Assembly: GCF_000499785.1 (NCBI RefSeq)
Contig: NZ_HG726019.1
Coordinates: 320,645 to 384,644 of the forward strand
Direction: 5' to 3'
Length of the DNA: 64,000 bases
From: Bacteroides neonati
GTDB taxonomy: Bacteria; Bacteroidota; Bacteroidia; Bacteroidales; Bacteroidaceae
Shown here: positions 9,370-17,670 of the stretch, in pieces
Layout: each line of letters starts with the position of its first letter
How positions within the stretch are numbered: the first letter of the stretch is position 1
Program-made: the position numbers and the translations under genes
Notes under the pieces: generated by a model
Databases searched by the model: none
Told to the model about the DNA's origin: nothing
The model's input: only the letters and a program-made list of their open reading frames with translations

Positions 9370-12300
9370 TACTTATTAAGGTTTTTCAGTCTGCTCTCGA
9401 TCATATTCGCGATATCGTCATTGCCGGTGTAGTTTTGCTGAAGGCTCAACAGGTACTGGCGTGCATCGAGGTTTTTGCCCATCGCTACATATACATCCGA
9501 TAAGAGTACGAAGCTACGTGCCAGCCAATAGGTATGCGGAGTGCTTTGATCGATATAGTTCAACAATTCTTTTTCGGCTGCCGCATACTCTTTGGCATTG
9601 TATAGCTGTTGGGCAACGAGGAATTTCGCCTCGGCACCATACAGGTTACGGGTATCTTTGGCCAATACCTTTAAGTCGGTCATGGCTTTGCTTTCTGCTT
9701 GCTGATTCAAATAAGCTTTGGCTCGATAATAAAGAGCCTCGTTGGCTAGCTCAGGGCTTAGTTTGGCTTCGGCCAGTAGGGCAGTGGCGGCATGTATTAC
9801 CTCGATATCATCTTTTAATAAAGCGGCGCTGCGCAACATACCTGTTTCGGCCAGCAAGCGACGGTCGGTCTGGATCGCCTTCTCTTTCAATAGCTGGTAA
9901 CTTTTCAGTGCTTCGGCAAATTGATGTTGATTAAACTGCACTTCGGCACGAAGTATCAACGCCTCTTCGAGGAATGGATTGTCGGGATACTCCAGCAAAC
10001 GTCCCGAGTGAAGCAGAATCATATCGTAGTTCTTCTGCTCTTTACCGATGAGGCATAAATAATAGTTGGCGTTAAGCCCGAATGCTCCGTCGGGGAATGT
10101 CTGCACATATTTGTTAAAGCTCGCTTTAGCCTCTTCAATGCGACCACGCATATAAATCTTTTCGGCAGCCATGTAGGTCAGTGAGTCTTGTTCACTGGCT
10201 TCGAAGCGGATATTGCCCGGTAGTGAATTGGCCAATGCCGCAAACTCATCGATACGGTTCATATCTACATAAATCGATTTCATATCGCGCATAGACAAAC
10301 GTGCCTCCTCGCTACCCGGATATTTCTGTATCACGTGCTTATATGCTTCGATGGCTTTGGCATACTCTTCATTCTGATAGTACAACAATCCTATTTCGGC
10401 GGCTGCCTTGCGGCTTACCGGACTCTCGGGATACTTGCTCAACAGCTCCTTGAATGCAGTGATGGCCTGAGTATTATTGTCGTTCAATACGTAAGAACGA
10501 CCTTTCTCATAAATAGCATTGATGGCATAAGGAGAGTTCGGATATTTGCCTACCAAACGGTTGAGTAACGTAATTTTTCCGGCATAGTCTTTTTGCAATC
10601 CCGATACCAGTGCCAGTTGATAGAACGAATAATCGCCCGATGAAGTGTTCATGGCTTCGGCCTGTGCGTAGTAATGTTTGGCTTCTTCGAACCGACGGGT
10701 GTTTAGGTAACTATCGCCTATACGGTTGTAGGCATCAGCCAGCGCAGCATTGTTTTCTCCTTTTTCCAGACGTGCATACTTCTGGAACCAGTTTTGCGCC
10801 TCTGCATAGTCTTTGCGATGAAAGGCAATGTACCCTAAATTATAGTGTGCCAATGCATACATTTCATTGTCTGTTTGCTGCGTTAGTTGCAGGTATTCTG
10901 TAAAGTTACGACCTGCCTCTTGCATTCTGTTGAGGCGGTAGTACGATTCACCACGCCAGTACAGTGCATCGGCCTTCGTTTGCCGGTTGTATTGCCCCAG
11001 GTTGATCGACTGGTTGAAATAGTCGATGGCTTGTTCGAAGTGTGTATTGGCGAATGCTTGCGTACCCAGTTGAAACAGTATTTTTTGCTTCGCCTCCAGA
11101 ATGCGTTTGCCCGGTTGTGCAATGCGGCTGATCGACTTCAATGCTGCTTCGTAGCTACGGGTATTCATGTATACCTCTATCAGGTAGTTGCTCACCATAT
11201 CGGCATACGAAGAGTTCGGAAACTCATTTAAGAATTTCTCAAAGACAGTAACCGATTCGCCGAAGGCGGAGTAGGAGGTTTCGTGAATGCATAGCGCATA
11301 GTTATAAGCTGCTTGTTCTTTTATTTTCCTATCGGCATCGGAGGCTGCTGCTTGCTCGAAAGCCATGCGTGCCTTATTCTTTTCGGCCAGTTGCAGATAA
11401 GAGAGTCCCATGTGTAGATATGCATTTTGCGTCAATGCGTCGTTGGGTGCGGTTACTTCGCCCAATGTGGAGGCTGCTTTCGAATAAACACCTGTTTGAA
11501 AATAGGCCAGTCCTAACATATACAAGGCATCACGCCGAGGCTTGCTGTCTTGTTGCAGATAGCTCTGAAAGGCAGTTACGGCTTGTTGGTAGCGGTGCAT
11601 ATGATAATATGAATCACCCAGAATGCGATACATCTCCGCCGAATGTTCGTTGTTCGGATAGGCCGAAAGATAATTTTGAGCAACGATTTCTGCTTTGTCG
11701 TAGTTTCTTTTGACTGCATAAATCTCGGCGATATAGTAAGGAGCCAATGCTCTGTACTTGCTGTTGTCTTGTAGCGAGAGGAAGCCTTTCAGTGCCTCAT
11801 CGTATCGTTTCTGTGTATACCGGATGTACGAAAGATAATAGGTGCAGTCGGTTTCATATTTCCCGCTGCTGGCTCTTAGCGTCTCGAACCAGATAGCCGC
11901 CTCTTTTATATCGCCTACCTTCAGGTACGAGGTGGCGAGCAGGTAAGTCATGTCGTCTCGCTCTTCATTGCCCAGTAAATCGAGCCGAGAGGAGTTGAAT
12001 AAAGCCAATGCTTCATCATATTTTGCTTCATAAAAATAGCCGGCGGCCATGAGCGCATAGATGCGGTTGGCATAGGGCGTATCGGGAAATTCATCGAGAT
12101 AGCTGCGCAAACGAGCAATTCTGTTCTTATCTTTCAGCTCGTAAGCTGCGCAAGCCAACATATACTCTGTATCCATCCGAAGCATTTCGTCTGATGGCTG
12201 TTGGCTCATGAACGCTTTTAAAGGTGGAACTGCAGCGGCGTAACTTTTCTGTAAAAAGAGTTGGCGGCCTTCTTTATATAAGTTGACGGGCGATGTGATT

Positions 12301-12380
12301 TTTTCACTGGTCTGGGCCAATGTCGCAACGGGTATGCAACACATTATTATACCTATAAATCGTGAAATATCTTTTTTCAT
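9369..12380 (-). CDS. Large periplasmic tetratricopeptide-repeat protein
   Basis: This 1003-residue exported protein is built almost wholly of TPR units. The signal peptide (MKKDISRFIG to ATLAQ) is followed by more than 20 recognisable 34-residue repeats, with hallmarks such as ALYWRGESYYRLNRMQEA and YNRIGDSYLNTRRFEEA. TPR arrays are protein-binding scaffolds; there is no catalytic domain. I start it at 12380 because a TTG 18 bases further up sits inside the predicted -7 box. Its stop overlaps the start of the barrel gene by one base, so the two are probably made together and may interact at the outer membrane. The partner and role are unknown. Confidence 0.85.
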   Translation of the reverse strand: MKKDISRFIGIIMCCIPVATLAQTSEKITSPVNLYKEGRQLFLQKSYAAAVPPLKAFMSQQPSDEMLRMDTEYMLACAAYELKDKNRIARLRSYLDEFPDTPYANRIYALMAAGYFYEAKYDEALALFNSSRLDLLGNEERDDMTYLLATSYLKVGDIKEAAIWFETLRASSGKYETDCTYYLSYIRYTQKRYDEALKGFLSLQDNSKYRALAPYYIAEIYAVKRNYDKAEIVAQNYLSAYPNNEHSAEMYRILGDSYYHMHRYQQAVTAFQSYLQQDSKPRRDALYMLGLAYFQTGVYSKAASTLGEVTAPNDALTQNAYLHMGLSYLQLAEKNKARMAFEQAAASDADRKIKEQAAYNYALCIHETSYSAFGESVTVFEKFLNEFPNSSYADMVSNYLIEVYMNTRSYEAALKSISRIAQPGKRILEAKQKILFQLGTQAFANTHFEQAIDYFNQSINLGQYNRQTKADALYWRGESYYRLNRMQEAGRNFTEYLQLTQQTDNEMYALAHYNLGYIAFHRKDYAEAQNWFQKYARLEKGENNAALADAYNRIGDSYLNTRRFEEAKHYYAQAEAMNTSSGDYSFYQLALVSGLQKDYAGKITLLNRLVGKYPNSPYAINAIYEKGRSYVLNDNNTQAITAFKELLSKYPESPVSRKAAAEIGLLYYQNEEYAKAIEAYKHVIQKYPGSEEARLSMRDMKSIYVDMNRIDEFAALANSLPGNIRFEASEQDSLTYMAAEKIYMRGRIEEAKASFNKYVQTFPDGAFGLNANYYLCLIGKEQKNYDMILLHSGRLLEYPDNPFLEEALILRAEVQFNQHQFAEALKSYQLLKEKAIQTDRRLLAETGMLRSAALLKDDIEVIHAATALLAEAKLSPELANEALYYRAKAYLNQQAESKAMTDLKVLAKDTRNLYGAEAKFLVAQQLYNAKEYAAAEKELLNYIDQSTPHTYWLARSFVLLSDVYVAMGKNLDARQYLLSLQQNYTGNDDIANMIESRLKNLNK

Positions 12381-12395
12381 AATAGAGTGTTTTGA

Positions 12396-12403
12396 CAAAA
12401 GTA
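12396..12403 (-). promoter_or_regulatory. Predicted promoter -7 box for the TPR/barrel pair
   Basis: The minus strand reads TACTTTTG (TAnnTTTG) 15 bases before the ATG at 12380. It implies a very short leader and excludes the TTG at 12398 as the translation start. No clear -33 element. Confidence 0.5.
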
Positions 12404-12545
12404 CTTGTTTTTTGGCGATTTAACCGCATACTCGCCTTTCGTTTTAGAGGTTTTAACTAGTAAATGTCATTCGGAACCACTTAGTAAAGGAAGAATTGTC
12501 TATTGAATGTGTAAAAAAGCCCTTTCCGTATGGGCGAAAGTTCGC

Positions 12546-12553
12546 TAATTTTG
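12546..12553 (+). promoter_or_regulatory. Predicted promoter -7 box for the thioredoxin gene
   Basis: TAATTTTG matches TAnnTTTG. A weak TTTC lies 19 bases upstream. The leader to the ATG at 12602 is about 40 bases. Confidence 0.5.
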
Positions 12554-12601
12554 CAACCAATTAAAGAACCGAAGCGTTTTAATTTAAAATAGATAGAAAG
12601 T

Positions 12602-12970
12602 ATGAAAGTAATAGCATTGAATAAAGAGAGTTTTATTGAAAAGGTTGCCGATTTTCAATCGTATCCCAAGGAGTGGGCTTTCAAGGGGAGTAAGCCTTGC
12701 ATTGTCGATTTTTATGCTCCTTGGTGCGTATATTGCAAAGCGTTGTCGCCCATTCTTGACCAATTAGCGGTGGAGTACAAAGACAGGATCGATCTGTACA
12801 AGGTCGATGTTGATCAGGAGGCGGAGTTGGAAGCCGCTTTTGGTATTCATACCATTCCCACACTGCTGCTTTGTCCTGTAGGAAAAGCAGCTACGCTGAC
12901 ACTCGGTGTGTTGAACAAGCAGCAGGTAAGAAAGTTGATCGATGATTTGATTGCCTCAAGCGGACAATGA
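12602..12970 (+). CDS. Thioredoxin-like protein with a CVYC active site
   Basis: This 122-residue single-domain protein has the thioredoxin fold. The redox motif is WCVYC (Cys42, Cys45) where classical thioredoxin has WCGPC, and a cis-proline motif (TIPT) follows. A third cysteine is at residue 33. There is no signal peptide, so it is cytoplasmic. The two residues between the cysteines tune the redox potential, so this is probably a specialised thioredoxin and not the general TrxA. It is convergent with the NUDIX gene, with no base between the two stop codons. The ahpC-ahpF peroxidase genes lie 0.7 kb away but have their own promoter. Confidence 0.88.
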   Translation: MKVIALNKESFIEKVADFQSYPKEWAFKGSKPCIVDFYAPWCVYCKALSPILDQLAVEYKDRIDLYKVDVDQEAELEAAFGIHTIPTLLLCPVGKAATLTLGVLNKQQVRKLIDDLIASSGQ

Positions 12971-12983
12971 TTACCGCTTGAGG
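12954..12983. terminator. Hairpin spanning the abutting stop codons of two convergent genes
   Basis: CCTCAAGCGG at 12954-12963 is perfectly complementary to 12974-12983, with a 10-base loop holding both stop codons (TGA at 12968-12970 on the plus strand, TAA at 12973-12971 on the minus strand). It can form in either transcript and is the only possible intrinsic terminator here. The downstream U tracts are weak on both sides. Confidence 0.6.
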
Positions 12984-13489
12984 AATCGTTTTACACCTTC
13001 CCGAACCGAGTCCAGACCAAAGGCTTCGAGGCAAATTTCGTTCAGTGGCAGAAAGAATGATTCGGCCACGTCGTCCATTGCCTTGAAGCTATCGGTATTT
13101 GCCACTTTACAAAGAAAAAACATATCCAGTGTATGTACCGGGAATCCCGAATATACGTATATATTAGGTAAAGTGAACTGGTAGACAGCCTCTTCGACAA
13201 TCAGTCCGGTTTCTTCAAGAACTTCGCGAGCTACGCCCTCTTCGGCTGTTTCTCCCATATCGATAAATCCGCCCGGGAGGTCGAGTGTCCCTTTGGCTGG
13301 CTCTTTGGCACGACGACAAACCAGTAGTTCGTTGCGCTCGTTTAAGATAAATGCCACAGTGGCGGATGAGGGGTTGAAGTAATAGATGAATCCGCACTCG
13401 GTGCATCGGTTCGACTTTTCGTTATGGGCTTCGAAATGAGCAGATCCGCAGAGTGGGCAGTAGTTGAATTGAGACAGAGGGTGCTTCAT
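12971..13489 (-). CDS. NUDIX hydrolase with N-terminal zinc ribbon
   Basis: This 172-residue cytoplasmic enzyme should cleave a nucleoside diphosphate linked to another moiety. The N-terminus has a zinc-ribbon pattern, CPLC and CTEC about 20 residues apart (residues 12-35), as in NADH pyrophosphatase-type NUDIX proteins. A complete Nudix box follows (GGFIDMGETAEEGVAREV then LEETGL). Substrate cannot be told from sequence. It is shorter than NudC and lacks a clear NudC-specific motif. It is read from its own promoter and is convergent with the thioredoxin gene. Confidence 0.9.
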   Translation of the reverse strand: MKHPLSQFNYCPLCGSAHFEAHNEKSNRCTECGFIYYFNPSSATVAFILNERNELLVCRRAKEPAKGTLDLPGGFIDMGETAEEGVAREVLEETGLIVEEAVYQFTLPNIYVYSGFPVHTLDMFFLCKVANTDSFKAMDDVAESFFLPLNEICLEAFGLDSVREGVKRFLKR

Positions 13490-13510
13490 GAAATTTATTA
13501 TTTAAGGAGG

Positions 13511-13518
13511 CAAAAGTA
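13511..13518 (-). promoter_or_regulatory. Predicted promoter -7 box for the NUDIX gene
   Basis: The minus strand reads TACTTTTG, matching TAnnTTTG, 22 bases before the start codon. No clear -33 element. Confidence 0.45.
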
Positions 13519-13574
13519 CGAAAAAGGGTGATGGGTTTTGTCTATTACCCTATAGATTTATTCGATTGGTGTTT

Positions 13575-13607
13575 TTTGTTTTTCGGTAGCCCACTGCCTT
13601 ATCTTTG
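13575..13607 (+). promoter_or_regulatory. Predicted Bacteroides promoter for ahpC-ahpF
   Basis: TTTG (13575-13578), 21 bases, then TATCTTTG (13600-13607). Both elements of the vegetative Bacteroides promoter are present with acceptable spacing. The leader to the ahpC ATG is about 40 bases. In Bacteroides ahpCF is under OxyR control; I cannot identify an OxyR site by eye. Confidence 0.7.
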
Positions 13608-13650
13608 CAGTGCAAACAAAAAAAGTTGAATCATTTAATTCATTATTCGT

Positions 13651-14217
13651 ATGGAAACAATTCTTAATACACAACTTCCTGACTTCAGTGTGCAGGCATT
13701 TCATAATGGTAGTTTCAAAACCATCAGCAGCGACGACGTAAAAGGTAAATGGGCTATTTTCTTCTTTTATCCCGCCGACTTTACCTTCGTATGTCCTACG
13801 GAGTTGGTCGATGTAGCCGAGAAGTATCCCAAACTTCAAGAGATGGGTGTCGAAGTCTATTCGGTTAGCTGCGATTCTCACTTCGTTCACAAGGCATGGC
13901 ACGATGCTTCAGAAAGCATCCGTAAAATCAATTACCCCATGTTGGCCGATCCTACCGGTGTGTTGAGTCGTGCTTTCGGTGTTTATATCGAAGAGGATGG
14001 CATGTCTTACCGCGGAACTTTCCTGGTAAACCCAGAAGGTAAAATTAAACTGGCCGAGATGAACGACAACAGCATTGGCCGTGATGCCGACGAGCTGGTT
14101 CGTAAGGTTGAGGCAGCCCAATTTGTAGCCAGCCATGCCGGTGAAGTGTGCCCTGCCAAGTGGAAGCAAGGACAGGCTACATTGAAACCAAGCATCGACT
14201 TAGTAGGTAAAATCTGA
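13651..14217 (+). CDS. ahpC: Alkyl hydroperoxide reductase subunit C (2-Cys peroxiredoxin)
   Basis: This 188-residue peroxiredoxin reduces hydrogen peroxide and organic peroxides in the cytoplasm. The peroxidatic cysteine is in DFTFVCPTEL (Cys48) and the resolving cysteine near the C-terminus in GEVCPAKW (Cys167), matching the AhpC class in length and arrangement. The AhpF reductase gene begins three bases after its stop codon, so the two form a peroxide-defence operon. Confidence 0.97.
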   Translation: METILNTQLPDFSVQAFHNGSFKTISSDDVKGKWAIFFFYPADFTFVCPTELVDVAEKYPKLQEMGVEVYSVSCDSHFVHKAWHDASESIRKINYPMLADPTGVLSRAFGVYIEEDGMSYRGTFLVNPEGKIKLAEMNDNSIGRDADELVRKVEAAQFVASHAGEVCPAKWKQGQATLKPSIDLVGKI

Positions 14218-14220
14218 TAA

Positions 14221-15774
14221 ATGATGTTAGAACCTGTACTCAAAGAACAGTTAAAAGGTCTCTTTGCCGGGTTAGAATCGACCTATCTTCTGCATATCAA
14301 CGTATCGTCGCAACACCCCAGTCGCGACGAGTTGGTTGATATGCTCGAAGATGTCGCTTCTTGTTCCGACCGTATCAGTTGCCGGGTAGAAGAGGGAGAG
14401 GCGTTGGCGTTTGCCCTGTTTAAAAACGGAGCAAGAACCGGTATCTCCTTTCGAGGCATTCCCAATGGGCACGAATTTACCTCACTTCTGCTTGCTATCT
14501 TGAATCTGGATGGCAAAGGCAAAAACTTTCCCGACGCGAGTATCTGTAATCGTGTTAAATCGCTTAAAGGACCGATACATCTCACTACGTACGTCTCATT
14601 GACTTGTACCAATTGTCCCGATGTAGTTCAGGCACTTAATGCGATGACTACCCTCCATGCGGAGATTACCCATGAAATGGTCGACGGGGCTCTTTATCAG
14701 AACGAAGTTCAGACTAAGAAAATACAGGCTGTACCGGCTGTCTTTGCCGATGGGGCATTGCTCCATGTAGGACGTGGAGAGTTTGGTGAGTTGCTTGCCA
14801 AGCTTGAAGCTGTTTACGGGGTCAATGAGACTGAGGTCGAAACAGAAACCAAACAGTACGATGTGTTGGTAGCCGGTGGAGGTCCTGCCGGAGCTGCCGC
14901 CGCTATCTATTCGGCTCGCAAAGGCTTACGTGTAGCCATCGTTGCCGAACGTATCGGTGGTCAGGTAAAAGAGACGGTCGGAATTGAAAACCTGATTTCT
15001 GTTCCCGAAACGACGGGAGCTCAACTGGCCGATAACCTGAGAACCCATCTGTCCTGCTATCCGATTGATTTGCTGGAACACCGTAAGATCGATCGGGTGA
15101 GTCTGGATGGCGGCGATAAGAAACTGATTACCTCTGTGGGCGAAACCCTATCTGCCCCTGCGCTGGTTATTGCTACCGGCGCAAGTTGGCGTAAACTGAA
15201 CGTACCCGGCGAGACCGATTACATCGGTCGTGGTGTTGCCTTCTGTCCGCACTGTGATGGTCCTTTCTATAAAGGTAAGCACGTGGCTGTAGTCGGTGGC
15301 GGAAACTCGGGAGTTGAAGCTGCTATTGATTTGGCGGGTATTTGCTCTAAGGTTACTGTATTCGAGTTTATGGACGAACTCAAAGCCGATAAGGTATTGC
15401 AGGAAAAGCTTCGCTCACTTTCGAATGTAGAGGTTTTTGTGAGTTCTCAAACGATCGAAGTATTGGGCAATGGGGATAAACTGACCGCTCTTCGCATCAA
15501 AAACCGTAAGACGGAAGAAGAGCGTGTGGTGGAGTTGGATGGTGTTTTTGTACAGATCGGTTTGACTGCCAACAGTAGCCCTTTCAACGAGGTGGTCGAG
15601 GTCAACCGGCTGGGCGAAGTAATCATTGATGCTCACTGCCGCACATCCGTTCCGGGTGTTTATGCCGCAGGAGATGTATCTACTGTTCCGTATAAACAGA
15701 TCATTATTGCGATGGGAGAAGGTGCAAAAGCCGCTCTTTCGGCGTTTGAAGATAAGCTTCGAGGAATTATATAA
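14221..15774 (+). CDS. ahpF: Alkyl hydroperoxide reductase subunit F
   Basis: This 517-residue flavoprotein passes electrons from NAD(P)H to AhpC. The N-terminal double-thioredoxin domain has its redox pair in TCTNCP (Cys129, Cys132), the same positions as in E. coli AhpF. The C-terminal thioredoxin-reductase part has the FAD motif ([10 protein letters not shown], about residue 218), the second redox pair in FCPHCDGP (Cys342, Cys345), the NAD(P)H-binding [10 protein letters not shown] and the terminal FAD motif GVYAAGDVS. The N-terminal domain separates it from plain thioredoxin reductase. Confidence 0.96.
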   Translation: MMLEPVLKEQLKGLFAGLESTYLLHINVSSQHPSRDELVDMLEDVASCSDRISCRVEEGEALAFALFKNGARTGISFRGIPNGHEFTSLLLAILNLDGKGKNFPDASICNRVKSLKGPIHLTTYVSLTCTNCPDVVQALNAMTTLHAEITHEMVDGALYQNEVQTKKIQAVPAVFADGALLHVGRGEFGELLAKLEAVYGVNETEVETETKQYDVLVAGGGPAGAAAAIYSARKGLRVAIVAERIGGQVKETVGIENLISVPETTGAQLADNLRTHLSCYPIDLLEHRKIDRVSLDGGDKKLITSVGETLSAPALVIATGASWRKLNVPGETDYIGRGVAFCPHCDGPFYKGKHVAVVGGGNSGVEAAIDLAGICSKVTVFEFMDELKADKVLQEKLRSLSNVEVFVSSQTIEVLGNGDKLTALRIKNRKTEEERVVELDGVFVQIGLTANSSPFNEVVEVNRLGEVIIDAHCRTSVPGVYAAGDVSTVPYKQIIIAMGEGAKAALSAFEDKLRGII

Positions 15775-15787
15775 TTCTTATATTTCA

Positions 15788-15890
15788 AGAGTACGTACTT
15801 AATCTGCCAATGACTAGTATATAATTGGTGCATAAAGTACGTACTCTTTGTATGTAAAAGTACGTACTTTTTTAATCACTGATAATCAGT
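15788..15890. repeat. Cluster of AGTACGTACT palindromes between convergent genes
   Basis: The 10-bp palindrome AGTACGTACT occurs three times (15790-15799, 15836-15845, 15859-15868). Copies 1 and 2 with their flanks are inverted relative to each other and could form a 14-bp stem with one bulge; copy 3 has A and T flanks (AAAAGTAC, GTACTTTTTT) like an intrinsic terminator. A fourth palindrome, ACTGATAATCAGT, follows at 15878-15890. The region separates ahpF (plus) from the ECF sigma gene (minus), so at least part probably ends transcription in both directions. Three identical cores are more than termination needs. Confidence 0.7.
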
Positions 15891-15940
15891 CTTTTAACTT
15901 TCATTTTTATCTTTGTTGCTTGCTTTAGAAAAAGTACACC

Positions 15941-16486
15941 TTAAGCCATAAATAGTATAAATAGGTGGAGGTTCTTTTTTAAGAACTTCAATGCCAAATT
16001 AATATTTCTTTCTATTGCTTTTTCGGTAATAGAGAGACGCTCTGCTATTTCTCTATTGCTCATATGTAGCTCTCTGCTCATACGGAAAACTTCTTGCTGA
16101 CGTGGAGGAAGTAAAAGGACCAGTTTGTCAATGTATTTTTTTAAGTCGGCTGCTCCAAGGTCTTCTTCTATATCATAAGATTCTTCAATAGCCTGAAGTA
16201 CAGTTACTTTCATAGCTACCTCTTTCAGGTGCCGACGAGAATGGTTGAATATAAGGTTACGAGTGATAATAAACAAAAAACCGTCGAAGCTTTTGGTCTC
16301 GTCTAATGTACTTCGTGATTCCCATATCTTCACGAATACTTCTTGTACGATCTCTTCGGTATCTATTCTAGTGGTGATATATAACTTGGTGAAGTTATAT
16401 ACCTGCTGCCAGTAGTGATCATATAATATTTGAAAAGCCCTTTTATCACCCCCTTTTAGACTCTTTATTATTTCCTGCTCTATCAT
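15941..16486 (-). CDS. ECF-type RNA polymerase sigma factor (FecI-like, Bacteroidetes expansion)
   Basis: This 181-residue sigma factor has region 2 at about residues 10-77 (including DTEEIVQEVFVKIWE) and region 4 at about 120-173 (LPPRQQEVFRMSRELHMSNR), with no region 3. In Bacteroides such factors drive a neighbouring susCD operon when a FecR anti-sigma protein receives the signal from an STN-bearing SusC. All these partners are nearby: fecR pieces on both sides of the invertible segment, and a SusC with an STN domain at 19530. It points away from susC, which is unusual, since sigma, fecR, susC and susD are commonly co-directional. It has its own promoter outside the invertible segment. Confidence 0.92.
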   Translation of the reverse strand: MIEQEIIKSLKGGDKRAFQILYDHYWQQVYNFTKLYITTRIDTEEIVQEVFVKIWESRSTLDETKSFDGFLFIITRNLIFNHSRRHLKEVAMKVTVLQAIEESYDIEEDLGAADLKKYIDKLVLLLPPRQQEVFRMSRELHMSNREIAERLSITEKAIERNINLALKFLKKNLHLFILFMA

Positions 16487-16591
16487 ATGGTTTGCCTTGG
16501 TGTCAATTAGTGTAGTCGAAACGTTTTTATGATTTTAGGTTACCTGCTTCTTTGTTGTTCAGTAAAGACTTTAGCTTTCAAAATGAATAAG

Positions 16592-16624
16592 CAAAAATAC
16601 AATAAAAGAACGAGATAAATCAAA
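16592..16624 (-). promoter_or_regulatory. Predicted promoter of the ECF sigma gene
   Basis: On the minus strand, TTTG (16621-16624), 21 bases, then TATTTTTG (16592-16599), both Bacteroides elements. The leader is about 100 bases. It lies outside the invertible segment, so sigma transcription should not depend on the orientation of the switch. Confidence 0.65.
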
Positions 16625-16679
16625 TTCAAGGTTTTTATTTCTGCTCTGTCCGCCTTCGTTTTCAATAAACCTGCTTTTT

Positions 16680-16922
16680 TTAAATTGGAGTAAGTTCTGA
16701 AGGAACTATTCTTTTGGGGCTTGGGCTACATTTGCGTTCAATTTTGCACCAAATATTTTTGCCTACATCAGGTAAGACAGGATCATTCTTATAGCTATTC
16801 CAATGTTTTTTCATTTGGTTTTCTATTAAACTATTCTTGGACAGTCTTTTATATCCTTCCGAGCTTAACTTATCTGAGAATAAATCTTTAATTAGGCTGT
16901 TATTTTTATTATCTTTTTTCAT
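16680..16922 (-). pseudogene. fecR anti-sigma gene, N-terminal fragment in inverted orientation
   Basis: This 80-residue frame starts normally and is homologous in layout to the cytoplasmic anti-sigma domain of FecR proteins (for example IENQMKKHWNSYKNDP). After codon 77 it leaves the gene: the last matching codons, VPSEL, lie in the 17-bp inverted repeat, and only TPI and a stop follow. The rest of FecR is on the plus strand, beginning at the other copy of the repeat. Inverting 16709-17167 joins residue 77 to WWVAACVALLILV and restores one frame. In the present state the fragment could still yield a soluble anti-sigma domain without a membrane anchor. Confidence 0.85.
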
Positions 16923-17184
16923 TTTACTTTCTTGATTTACTTTTAGAATGCCTTCTTACAACTAAATACACAATAGAATGATCTATCACCACATCACAAT
17001 CTATTTTTTTATAAAAAAAATAGATTATAGCCTTTTTAAAGTTTCTTTCAACGACCTATATTCTTTTAAAATACAGATTTAATTTATTGATTATCTGCAT
17101 GTTATTTATCAAACTAGAATAACGTGGTATGATTGCAAAATATGGATAGAATAACGAGCGATTTTATTAGTTCCTTCAGAACTT
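16692..17184. repeat. Invertible DNA segment bounded by 17-bp inverted repeats
   Basis: AAGTTCTGAAGGAACTA at 16692-16708 is repeated in perfect inverted orientation at 17168-17184, enclosing 459 bp. Each repeat is itself partly symmetric (AGTTC, 5-base core, GAACT), the layout of a site-specific recombinase crossover site. The fecR reading frame runs into the left repeat on the minus strand and out of the right repeat on the plus strand in the same frame, which shows that inversion has happened between them. The segment holds fecR codons 1 to about 72 and about 245 bases of upstream DNA. No recombinase gene is in the window. Confidence 0.85.
16998..17026. repeat. AT-rich hairpin inside the invertible segment
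   Basis: AATCTATTTTTTT (16998-17010) is perfectly complementary to 17014-17026 with a 3-base loop. It lies upstream of the inverted fecR start in the otherwise non-coding part of the segment (16923-17167), where I see no other gene and no clear full promoter. It may act as a terminator that insulates the segment, but this is inference. Confidence 0.5.
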
Positions 17185-17502
17185 TGGTGGGTAGCAGCCT
17201 GTGTTGCCTTGCTGATACTAGTAGGAGGTGTATGGATGTTAGAAAATAATACAGTTGAAAAATCAGATCAATATATTGAGATTGTAGCAAATGAAAATAA
17301 AATGTATTGTTTACCAGATAGTTCAAAAGTTTGGATGCATGCCGGTAGTTCTATTCGATTTCAAGAAAAATTTATGCAAGATAGAAAAGTATGGTTAACC
17401 GGAAACTCTTTGTTCGAAGTTAGGAAACATGCTAATAGTAGATTTAGAGTATATGTTGAAAATGCTTTTATTGATGTAAAAGGAACCTGTTTTCTTGTTA
17501 AG
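17185..17502 (+). pseudogene. fecR anti-sigma gene, middle fragment (membrane helix and first periplasmic part)
   Basis: These 106 codons continue fecR after the inverted repeat. They encode one transmembrane helix (WWVAACVALLILVGGVWML) and the first FecR periplasmic strands, including LPDSSKVWMHAGSSIRF and DVKGTCFLVK. In the present orientation there is no start codon: an in-frame TAA lies at 17152-17154. At the 3' side the frame is cut by the IS element; reading into the IS adds eight residues and a stop at 17529. It is not an independent gene. Confidence 0.88.
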
Positions 17503-17670
17503 CCTCATCCGCAGCTAATTTATAACTGATTCAAATAGCGATTTAATTCACCTAATAGTTCCTACTCGTAGCTTTTCCCCCTGCTTTTCTCCTTGATTTC
17601 AGGTTATAGGGCATAGCTTCCCCTTTCCCCAGTTAGCTGAAGGCATAAGTAATCCCACGAAAAGTTGTTT

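Noticed and set aside
16998..17026. AT-rich hairpin as the promoter of the invertible segment
   Set aside because: It has no TAnnTTTG box in either direction at a useful distance; a structural or terminator role fits better.
17209..17529. Apparent 106-residue plus-strand gene beginning with a TTG codon
   Set aside because: It is the middle of fecR: its first residues continue the membrane helix that starts at 17185, and its last eight residues and stop are IS sequence.
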